A stretch of DNA of 64,000 bases from Inconstantimicrobium porci (lineage in GTDB: Bacteria > Bacillota > Clostridia > Clostridiales > Clostridiaceae): assembly GCF_009696465.1 (NCBI RefSeq), contig NZ_VULX01000010.1, forward strand, positions 37,174 through 101,173, read 5' to 3'. The number at the start of each line of letters is the position of its first letter. Positions within the stretch are counted from its first letter, which is position 1. Shown here in pieces: positions 44,366 through 51,503 of this stretch. Made by a program: the position numbers and the translations under genes. A model generated the notes under the pieces. That model did no database searches. It had not been told where the DNA came from and saw only the letters and a program-made list of their open reading frames with translations.

Positions 44366-45235
44366 ATGGAAAGAGAATCAATAAATAAAAATCTGGCTCA
44401 GATGCTAAAGGGCGGAGTTATTATGGATGTTACTAATAAGGAGCAGGCGATTATTGCAGAAAAGGCTGGTGCATGTGCAGTAATGGCTCTTGAAAGAGTT
44501 CCATCAGATATAAGAAAAGAAGGCGGAGTTGCCAGGATGTCAGATCCTAAGATGATAAAGGAAATACAAGATGCTGTTACAATACCGGTAATGGCAAAGG
44601 TAAGGATTGGACATTTTGTAGAAGCTCAGATATTAGAAGCTTTGAATATAGACTTCATAGATGAAAGCGAGGTACTTACACCAGCAGATGATAAGTACCA
44701 TATAGATAAGACAAGTTTTAAGGTGCCTTTTGTGTGTGGTGCAACTAATATAGGAGAGGCGTTAAGAAGAATTGGGGAAGGAGCCTCAATGATTAGAACA
44801 AAGGGTGAAGCTGGAACTGGTGATGTAGTTAATGCTGTCACTCATATGAGGACAATGACTAGTGAGATAAAAGAAATTCAAAAAGCAGGTAAAGAAGAAT
44901 TAATGGCAATAGCAAAAAAATATGGAGCTCCATACGAGCTTGTTAAATATGTATGGGAAAATGGCAAGTTACCCGTAGTTAATTTTGCAGCAGGAGGAAT
45001 TGCCACACCAGCAGATGCAGCACTTATGATGCAGCTTGGATGTGATGGAATATTTGTTGGTTCTGGAATATTTAAATCTGATAATCCAGAAAAAAGAGCT
45101 AGAGCGATAGTCCTTGCTACAACATATTATAATGATCCTAAAAAGTTAGCAGAAGTATCAGAAGATTTAGGTGAAGCTATGCAAGGAGTAAATGCCAAAG
45201 AAGTAGCTGAAAAATATTCTGAAAGAGGATGGTAA
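44366..45235 (+). CDS. pdxS: pyridoxal 5'-phosphate synthase, synthase subunit
   Basis: 289 residues, the expected length. PdxS condenses ribose 5-phosphate, glyceraldehyde 3-phosphate and ammonia to PLP in a dodecamer with PdxT. Signatures: [10 protein letters not shown] (catalytic Asp), [31 protein letters not shown] (Lys forming the ribose imine), [11 protein letters not shown] (second catalytic Lys) and [30 protein letters not shown] (phosphate site). RBS AAAGGGGG. The stop overlaps the region just before pdxT (one base apart), so the two are an operon, as in most Firmicutes. Confidence 0.97.
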   Translation: MERESINKNLAQMLKGGVIMDVTNKEQAIIAEKAGACAVMALERVPSDIRKEGGVARMSDPKMIKEIQDAVTIPVMAKVRIGHFVEAQILEALNIDFIDESEVLTPADDKYHIDKTSFKVPFVCGATNIGEALRRIGEGASMIRTKGEAGTGDVVNAVTHMRTMTSEIKEIQKAGKEELMAIAKKYGAPYELVKYVWENGKLPVVNFAAGGIATPADAALMMQLGCDGIFVGSGIFKSDNPEKRARAIVLATTYYNDPKKLAEVSEDLGEAMQGVNAKEVAEKYSERGW

Positions 45236-45236
45236 G

Positions 45237-45836
45237 ATGAATATCGGAGTTTTAGCACTTCAAGGTGGAGTCATTGAGCATTTAAAACAGATTGAAGCAC
45301 TTGGACACAAAGGAATTGAAGTCAAAGTTGCAGAGGATTTTGAAAAAATAGATGCAATAATACTTCCAGGTGGTGAAAGTACGACTATAGGAAAACTGTT
45401 GAGAATAACTGGACTTATGGAATGCCTCAGAGAAAAGATTCAAGGTGGTATGCCAGTATGGGGAACTTGTGCAGGAATGATACTTCTAGCTAAAGAAATA
45501 GAAAATCAACCTTTTAATTATCTGGGAGTTATGGATATAAAGGTGAGAAGGAACGCATTTGGTACACAGATAGACAGCTTTAAGACTAAAAAGGTTATAA
45601 AGAGCGTTTCAGACAAAGAAATAGAACTTGTTTTTATAAGAGCTCCTTATGTATTAGAGGCTGGCACTGATGTTGATATACTATGTGAAGTAAATGGCAA
45701 CATAGTAGCAGCAAGGCAGGGAAATATTCTAGCTACTTCATTTCATCCAGAGCTTACAAATGATTTAAGCTTTATGAGATTTTTTATAGAAGAAATTGTG
45801 CATTCATCTCTTGTAGATAACCTTTCAATTTATTAA
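45237..45836 (+). CDS. pdxT: pyridoxal 5'-phosphate synthase, glutaminase subunit
   Basis: 199 residues. A class I glutamine amidotransferase that supplies ammonia to PdxS. It shows LALQGGVIEHLKQIEALG, LPGGESTTIGKLL, the nucleophile in WGTCAGMILLA, and the His-Glu pair in SFHPELTND. It begins one base after the pdxS stop, implying coupled translation and 1:1 stoichiometry. The protein is slightly extended at the C-terminus (VHSSLVDNLSIY). Confidence 0.97.
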   Translation: MNIGVLALQGGVIEHLKQIEALGHKGIEVKVAEDFEKIDAIILPGGESTTIGKLLRITGLMECLREKIQGGMPVWGTCAGMILLAKEIENQPFNYLGVMDIKVRRNAFGTQIDSFKTKKVIKSVSDKEIELVFIRAPYVLEAGTDVDILCEVNGNIVAARQGNILATSFHPELTNDLSFMRFFIEEIVHSSLVDNLSIY

Positions 45837-45925
45837 ATTTGATAACCACATTTAATATATGGATATATTTGTACTTTATGGTAAAAAATAAAAGAAAGTT
45901 TATTTTTGAAAGGAAGTATAAAATA

Positions 45926-46811
45926 ATGAATCCATTTAATGAATCTTACAAGCCAATTGACGACTTATTTAGAAATTGGGACTCTATAAAATTAAAACCA
46001 TATAATAAAAATACAGTAGATCCGTATACAAAAACAAGAGTGATATTAATGAACGGGACAGAATTTGAGCAGGTTTGGTTTGGACATCAATCACAAAGAA
46101 AATGTGATAACAATGATTTAAGAAGAGAACTTGCATTAATTTACAAAATTACATGTTGATATAATTACAGCTGCAGAACAGCAGACTATGAATACAAGTG
46201 CAGTATATGATGAATCAGAAATAGGAAGGCAGTTATATCAGAAAATAGGGCTTATTGAAGAACAGCATGTTACTCAATATGGAAGTTTAATTGATCCTAA
46301 TACAACTATGTTGGAATGCCTATTAATGCATCAATATACTGAATGTTATTCTTACTATTCTTGTTATGAAACAGAGACAGATGAGTATATAAAGAAAGTA
46401 TGGGAAAGACATTTTGAAGAAGAGTTATCTCATTTACATAAAGCTGTTGAATTGCTTCAGAAGTATGAAAATAAAGAATGGCAGCAGGTTATTCCTAATG
46501 GAGAATTTCCAGAACTCGTTAGGCTTCATGAAAATAAAGAGTATGTAAGAAATGTATTAAATTCATCAGTACAGTTAACTTCTCATAATGAAGATTATGT
46601 TGATGTATCTAAATTAGATGATAATGACAGATTCTTTAAGTTCCAGGATAAATTAAATACTCCAGTAGAAGGGGTACCTACACATAAAGTTATTGTAGAT
46701 TATATAAGTAAAAAAGGACAGGATTACAGATATATAGATTCAGAAAGCCCTGTTGCTGAATTAAGAGATAGGAAATCAGATAACACTACTTTAGGCATGA
46801 AAAAGAATTAA
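45926..46811 (+). pseudogene. ferritin-like-domain protein split by a one-base insertion
   Basis: Frame 1 (ATG 45926, RBS AAGGAAG) encodes MNPFNESYKPIDDLFRNWDS... to RRELALIYKI and stops at 46159. Removing one A from the A4 run at 46145-46148 gives YKLHVDIITAAEQQTM and joins the second frame, which runs to 46811. The second part has ferritin-like helices: LECLLMHQYTECYSYYSCYETETDEYIKKVWERHFEEELSHLHKA, with ExxH-type metal ligands. The intact protein would be about 294 residues. Frame 2 alone could start at 46188 but lacks an RBS. Its role, perhaps iron storage or oxidative protection, is inferred from fold only. Confidence 0.75.
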
Positions 46812-46851
46812 GGATTTTGAACTGATAATAAAATTCCTCAATTTGTTTGGT

Positions 46852-46896
46852 AAGCTGTGAATTCAAGTTTATACTTGGTTCATAGCTTATTTTTTG
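46852..46896 (+). terminator. AAGCTGTGAATT-type intrinsic terminator
   Basis: AAGCTGTGAATTCAAG pairs with CTTGGTTCATAGCTT, followed by ATTTTTTG. Same family as those at 43170 and 44222. Confidence 0.9.
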
Positions 46897-46916
46897 TTTT
46901 ACGAGTTGATTTTGAT

Positions 46917-47077
46917 GAAAGTGAAATTCGCTGACGCGAGAGAGTCACCTTCGGTGAATGAAATTCGCTTGGCGAGTGAGATTCAGCTACGCTGAGTGAA
47001 ATTCGCTGACGCGAGTGAAATTCACCAAAGGTGAGGGGTCAGCTACGCTGAGAAAAATTTGCTTCGAGAGTTGAATT
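46917..47077. repeat. mini-hairpin array E
   Basis: Units include TTCGCTGACGCGA, TCACCTTCGGTGA, TTCGCTTGGCGA, TTCAGCTACGCTGA and TTCACCAAAGGTGA. Here the array follows the terminator rather than preceding it, and it is followed by a relic of a DUF2798 gene. Confidence 0.85.
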
Positions 47078-47113
47078 CACTTTAGTTGTTTCCTTATCGT
47101 TACGTGCAGACCT

Positions 47114-47188
47114 TTAATTATGACATTCATAGGAGAAATGCTTGGAGGAGATAGTATTTCGCTTGTAGCTGGTGAGCTCTTTGTATAA
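47114..47188 (+). pseudogene. DUF2798 gene relic
   Basis: The 24-codon stretch LIMTFIGEMLGGDSISLVAGELFV then TAA is a copy of residues of the protein at 43697-44185 (LIMTFIGGMLGGDSLSLVASEFF). Nothing upstream matches; array E stands where the first part should be. Confidence 0.75.
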
Positions 47189-47321
47189 AATAAGTATGTT
47201 TATATTAAAGGAATAGGATACAATGGTATAACTGCAGATGTTAGAAAAAGAAGAATGTTTAATCCCCTAATAAATGACTTTGTAGTTACTCTGTATGTTT
47301 TTAATAATATAGTTACTATTT

Positions 47322-47460
47322 CTTAATATGTATCTAAGTGGCTTGCTGGCTCATAAAGCAGCGGTAGGTTTGCATTGCTGGCTGAGATTTTTGCTAGCTG
47401 TAGCATGTTCTTTTCGCCACTTGATAGATACTTTATTGTCTGCTTAAGGATTTCTTCATT
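47322..47460 (-). pseudogene. relic of an ABC-F ATPase gene
   Basis: About 137 bases closely match 48985-49122 inside the complete ABC-F gene (the stretch encoding SGGEKNMLQLAKISASNANLLLLDEP). It has several substitutions and cannot encode a protein. It abuts the end of the bile salt hydrolase gene. Confidence 0.75.
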
Positions 47461-47468
47461 TATATTGC

Positions 47469-48455
47469 TTAATTTTGATATTTTATAGTTAATTCATCGA
47501 TATAATCAAATCTTTTGATTTCTTTTCCATCTAAGTCTTCTTTATTCATATCAACAGCACTTATTCCGTTGTTGTTATATGTGGAATAATAGTAAATTCC
47601 TTTTTGCAGCAACATACAAGAAGTATATAAAGTTATATCATCAGATTTTTCATTGATGACAGCACCTCTAGGCATGGCAACATTATTTAACATATGAAGG
47701 AATTGGCTTATTCCAGACATTACGTTTTCTGACTGAGGATATTGTGCTTTTAAGTATGCTATCCTTACAAATCTGTCAACTCCAGAAAGTCCTCCTGGAA
47801 GTCCCTTTGTTCCAAGACCTACTCCTAACGGTTTTAATTCTTCGTTAAGCCATTTTACAGGTTCTGGCTGAATAGGTGTAGTTTTGATATATTCATTTAA
47901 GTTAGTCATATGCCAATCAAATGTTGGTGAATTAGTTAAAACACCAATTGGGTTTTCAAAAGTTTTTAAGCCTTCTTTTGTTTTTTCTATGACTATAGAT
48001 TTTCCCTCTGTGTCTGAAACTATCCAGTGAAGAGTTGGGATTGGAGTTTTATCATTAAGTGGTATACCTACTAATTCTATATTTTTAATATTATCTAAAA
48101 CTTCATCTACTGTTTTGAAGTTGGCGAGTATCCATAAGAGTAAATCATATGGAGCTAAGTTTTTCTTTCCCTCAACTAATTTTTCTTCTACATAGAAACA
48201 ACCAGGGAAATTAAGTCCTGCACATCCCAATCCTTTTTCGTTGCATCCATCTGCAAAGGCAGGGTAATTATCTATAATAGATGCCATACCTAATACTGCA
48301 TATTTATTCTTTCTCATTTCGCCAGTAATGTTATCTTTATATTCATAATTTCTAGGCACTAAAGTTACTGCCTGATTAAATGAATATGCTAAGTCCATAT
48401 TTCTTCCGAATAAGTTATATCCGTCTTTAGTTGATAAAGTTAATGCTGTACACAT
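47469..48455 (-). CDS. conjugated bile salt hydrolase (choloylglycine hydrolase family)
   Basis: 328 residues, cytosolic Ntn-hydrolase. The N-terminus MCTALTLSTKDGYNLFGRNMDLAYSFNQ provides Cys2 (nucleophile after Met removal), Arg and Asp (FGRNMD). ADGCNEKGLGCAGLNFPG, GVLTNSPTFDWH (catalytic Asn) and SGVDRFVRIAYL (catalytic Arg) complete the site. The pattern is very like the C. perfringens bile acid hydrolase, rather than penicillin V acylase. It removes taurine or glycine from bile salts, which points to a gut-associated host. RBS GGAGGAAG. It is transcribed alone, downstream of the ABC-F gene terminator. Confidence 0.93.
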   Translation of the reverse strand: MCTALTLSTKDGYNLFGRNMDLAYSFNQAVTLVPRNYEYKDNITGEMRKNKYAVLGMASIIDNYPAFADGCNEKGLGCAGLNFPGCFYVEEKLVEGKKNLAPYDLLLWILANFKTVDEVLDNIKNIELVGIPLNDKTPIPTLHWIVSDTEGKSIVIEKTKEGLKTFENPIGVLTNSPTFDWHMTNLNEYIKTTPIQPEPVKWLNEELKPLGVGLGTKGLPGGLSGVDRFVRIAYLKAQYPQSENVMSGISQFLHMLNNVAMPRGAVINEKSDDITLYTSCMLLQKGIYYYSTYNNNGISAVDMNKEDLDGKEIKRFDYIDELTIKYQN

Positions 48456-48613
48456 ATCTTCCTCCGTTAATAAAAATTTATATCAAATTTTATGTTTTTA
48501 ATAAGTTTAGTATTAACTAAATAAGTCAAATTTATTTATGTTTATAATTTGGATAAGTAGTGGACATGATAAGTGGGGCTAGGTACATTAATATTAGTTA
48601 AGAAATAATGATA

Positions 48614-48637
48614 AAAGCTGCCATCGCTGGCAGCTTT
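48614..48637. terminator. intrinsic terminator of the ABC-F gene
   Basis: AAAGCTGCCA-tcgc-TGGCAGCTTT is a perfect 10-bp stem with T-rich flanks on the minus strand side as well as ATTTTTG on the plus strand, so it can work in both directions. Confidence 0.85.
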
Positions 48638-48667
48638 ATTTTTGTATAGATTTTTGCAATTTATCTC

Positions 48668-50419
48668 TTACGCCTGCAGTGCCTTTACCAGTTTTGCCAG
48701 TTCTTCGCACAGTTCTTTAGCAGTTACAAAATCATTATCTTTTAGTGCTAATTCTATTTGTGTTTCAACATGTTTTTTGTTCTGTTCGATTTCTAGGTAG
48801 TCTTTGCCGAAGTGGTTTTCGTAGACCATTTTCTTGAACTTTTTCAGATTCATTCTTCTGATATTTTTATCTTCAACTATTAGGACGTAGTCCATGCAGT
48901 TGGCGATTGAGTAGAAGTCATGAGAAACCATTAATACAGCTCCATTGTAAGCTTTGATTGCTTTTTCTAGTGATATTTGTGAATATGTATCTAAGTGACT
49001 TGTTGGTTCATCAAGCAGCAGTAAATTTGCATTGCTGGCTGAGATTTTAGCTAGCTGCAGCATGTTCTTTTCACCGCCTGATAGAGACTTAATTGTCTGC
49101 TGAAGGATTTCTTCATTTTCGAAGCCGTAGTCTGAAATATGATCCATTATTTCTTCACTGTTCATGAAGCCTGCTTCTATGAATTCTTCACGTATAGTGT
49201 TTTCTTCATTCATTGTCTTAAGTTTTAACTGAGATAAAAGAGCCATCTTAATGTCTTCATTTACTTCAATAGATGGATTATTGTTATCAAAAATATCGTT
49301 AAGCAGAGTAGTCTTGCCAGTACCATTTGGGCCAACAATGGCTGCCTTATCAGTAGATTTAAGTTCAAAATTAACATCTTCTAATAAAGTGTCATTAAAG
49401 GCAACACTGTAATCAGTTACCTTTAAAGCAGTACATTCTGCAGCAAGCTGATTGCTTGTGTTTAAATTAATGTAAGGTTCCTTGATAGCTAAGAATGGAG
49501 CCTTAATTCTACGTGCTTCTAATCTTTCCTTAATTTTGACTCTGGCCTGTAGAGTGTTGCCTCTAGCACGTTCAGTATTTATTTCAGCTTTTTTTCTGTA
49601 CAGTTCAATCAGCTTCTCATTTCTCTCAATTTCAGCAGTGTCAGCATCAGATAATTCCTGAAGCTCTACTTTAGTTTGAAGAAGTTTAAAGTTGTAATCA
49701 ATATAGCTGCCGTCAAACTCCTGAATTTCCATGTTTTCAAGGTGAATGATTTTATCAAAGCAGTTATTTAATAAATATCTGTTATGAGTGATTACAAGCA
49801 TTGTACCCTGATGTGAGTTGATTAAATTCTTAAGAGAATCAAGGTTGTCAAAATCTAGGAACACATCTGGTTCATCCATAATAATAAGATCAGGTTTATT
49901 AAGCATGCCCTTGATTACCTGGACAAGTTTAAATTCTCCACCGCTAAGTTCAGAAATTAATGTGTCTTTAAAATTATTAAGGCCTGCAAGATTCAGCTTC
50001 TTATTGACGTTATTTTCAAAGTCATCGCCGCCAATTGAGTCCACTGCATCTAAAGCTTCCTGATACTTTTCCATTAATGGTTCAATGTCTTCTGCTGTGC
50101 CCATTTCTTCACAGATAGCTGTTATTTCATTCTGAAGTCTTATGTATTCTTCACATATATAGTCAAAAACAGTAATTTTCCTTGCTTTATCGTCCTCTGC
50201 AAACTGACGTACATAGCCGATTCTGCATTTCTCTGATTTTTCTATTGTGCCATCAAATAAATATTCATCGGGATTCATAATCATATCTATCAGCGTACTT
50301 TTACCGCTGCCATTTGTACCTATAAAAGCACAATGTTTATCATCTTCTAATGTAAATGAAATGTTTTTATATAAATCCTTGTCTTTAAATGAGTAAGATA
50401 AGTTTTCTATTTTAATCAT
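48668..50419 (-). CDS. ABC-F family ATPase (ribosome-associated)
   Basis: 583 residues with two ABC domains and no membrane segments. Domain 1: GTNGSGKSTLID, ISELSGGEFKLVQVI, LIIMDEPDVFLDF. Domain 2: GPNGTGKTTLLND, IKSLSGGEKNMLQLA, LLLLDEPTSHLDT. The linker (about 240-300) is rich in charged helix, as in ABC-F proteins that enter the ribosomal E site and either restart stalled ribosomes or dislodge antibiotics. In domain 1 the Walker B is followed by DVFLDF instead of TNHLD, an odd divergence. Resistance (Lsa/Vga-like) versus housekeeping cannot be decided by eye. RBS GAGGT. Confidence 0.9.
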   Translation of the reverse strand: MIKIENLSYSFKDKDLYKNISFTLEDDKHCAFIGTNGSGKSTLIDMIMNPDEYLFDGTIEKSEKCRIGYVRQFAEDDKARKITVFDYICEEYIRLQNEITAICEEMGTAEDIEPLMEKYQEALDAVDSIGGDDFENNVNKKLNLAGLNNFKDTLISELSGGEFKLVQVIKGMLNKPDLIIMDEPDVFLDFDNLDSLKNLINSHQGTMLVITHNRYLLNNCFDKIIHLENMEIQEFDGSYIDYNFKLLQTKVELQELSDADTAEIERNEKLIELYRKKAEINTERARGNTLQARVKIKERLEARRIKAPFLAIKEPYINLNTSNQLAAECTALKVTDYSVAFNDTLLEDVNFELKSTDKAAIVGPNGTGKTTLLNDIFDNNNPSIEVNEDIKMALLSQLKLKTMNEENTIREEFIEAGFMNSEEIMDHISDYGFENEEILQQTIKSLSGGEKNMLQLAKISASNANLLLLDEPTSHLDTYSQISLEKAIKAYNGAVLMVSHDFYSIANCMDYVLIVEDKNIRRMNLKKFKKMVYENHFGKDYLEIEQNKKHVETQIELALKDNDFVTAKELCEELAKLVKALQA

Positions 50420-50580
50420 TGCTATACCTCGCTTTGCTGTTTAAAAGAGAGCTTATAAAATCTCTATTTATTTAAGTGAATTCAATAGTGATAGAGTAAC
50501 ACTTTTTGATGATGAGTTCAATGAATTTAAGGTATTAATATATTTAGTGAAATATATTAAAGATTTTGCATATAATAATA

Positions 50581-50639
50581 TTGACGTACAATAAACTGTA
50601 CGTTACAATTTAAGTACAGTAAACTGTACGTAAGGAGTG
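50581..50639 (+). promoter_or_regulatory. yefM-yoeB promoter with two palindromic operators
   Basis: TTGACG (-35, 50581-50586), 17 bases, then TACAAT (-10, 50604-50609). The first operator, ACGTACAATAAACTGTACGT (50584-50603), fills the spacer. The second, GTACAGTAAACTGTAC (50614-50629), is a perfect palindrome just downstream. Both carry the TGTAC core known from the E. coli YefM operator. RBS AAGGAGTG ends at 50639. Confidence 0.85.
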
Positions 50640-50644
50640 ATATT

Positions 50645-50911
50645 ATGTTAGCTGTTAATTATACTAATTTAAGAGACAATATGAAAACATATATGGATAA
50701 GGTAACAGATGATTATGAAACAATGATTATTACAAGAAAAAATAATAGAAATGTTGTTATGTTATCAGAAGAATCTTACAACAATCTTATGGAGAATATA
50801 CATGTGATGGACAATAAAACAAATTATGACTGGCTAATGGAATCAAAGGCACAATTAGAAAAGGGAAAATTTTCAGCACATGAACTTATAGAGGAAGATA
50901 TTGATGAATAA
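50645..50911 (+). CDS. yefM: YefM/Phd-family antitoxin
   Basis: 88 residues. LAVNYTNLRDNMKTYMDKVTDDYETMIITRKNNRNVVMLSEESYNNLMEN is the DNA-binding YefM/Phd fold; the acidic C-terminus (HELIEEDIDE) would wrap the toxin. It represses its own promoter, through the palindromes described above, and neutralises the YoeB RNase encoded next. Its last bases overlap the toxin start, normal for such pairs. Confidence 0.93.
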   Translation: MLAVNYTNLRDNMKTYMDKVTDDYETMIITRKNNRNVVMLSEESYNNLMENIHVMDNKTNYDWLMESKAQLEKGKFSAHELIEEDIDE

Positions 50912-51167
50912 GGTTTTCACAGATAATGGGTGGAAGGATTACACTTACTGGCAGACAGAAGATAGAAAGACATTAAAAAAAATAAATTCATTGATAGACG
51001 ATATATGTAGGAATGGAAATGAAGGAATTGGGAAACCGGAGCCATTAACAGGAAACTTGTCTGGTTTTTGGAGCAGAAGAATTAATGATAAGGATAGACT
51101 TATATATAAGATTGATGTAAACAATGTATACATTTTAGCTTGTAGATATCATTATAGTGACAATTAA
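50904..51167 (+). CDS. yoeB: YoeB/Txe-family mRNA-cleaving toxin
   Basis: 87 residues from ATG 50904 (overlapping yefM by 8 bases). The sequence KVFTDNGWKDYTYWQTEDRKTLKKINSLIDDI, GIGKPEPLTGNLSGFWSRRINDKDRLIYKI and ILACRYHYSDN is canonical YoeB, including the Glu-Arg-His catalytic set (Glu of GKPEPL, Arg of SRRIND, His of RYHY). It cleaves mRNA at the ribosomal A site when freed of antitoxin. No sign of inactivation. Confidence 0.93.
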   Translation: MNKVFTDNGWKDYTYWQTEDRKTLKKINSLIDDICRNGNEGIGKPEPLTGNLSGFWSRRINDKDRLIYKIDVNNVYILACRYHYSDN

Positions 51168-51173
51168 TTTGAG

Positions 51174-51213
51174 AGTCGATATATCTTGAATATGAGATAT
51201 GTTGGCTTTTTTT
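51174..51213 (+). terminator. intrinsic terminator of the toxin-antitoxin operon
   Basis: GTCGATATATCT pairs with AGATATGTTGGC (two G-T pairs), followed by TTTTTTT. Confidence 0.75.
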
Positions 51214-51358
51214 ATTTGAATAAGCAGTAGATTTAATAAATATATTGTATATTTTTAAATAATATAATAATTTGTATTATAGGAACAAGTGTATCAACGG
51301 TTACAGATGCTCTATTGCTATTTAAAATGAGAATATAGAATTTTTCTTTTGCTTAAAT

Positions 51359-51445
51359 AAATTGCATTTTCGACAAAAAATCTACAAATTTATAAAGTAA
51401 ATATATAAAGGTACGAAAAGATATATATATACGACAAAATGCATT
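51359..51445. repeat. palindromic element A, diverged copy 3
   Basis: AATTGCATTTTCGAC at the left pairs imperfectly with ACGACAAAATGCATT at the right, 87 bases in all, AT-rich inside. It lies about 60 bases before the large surface-protein gene and might contribute to its leader. The rest of the 51168-51503 gap contains a terminator and a motif shared with 54468-54500. Confidence 0.4.
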
Positions 51446-51503
51446 AAAGAGGTAAAGAATTTTTACAAATAATTAAATTTGATAATAACAGAGGGGTTAG
51501 CTT

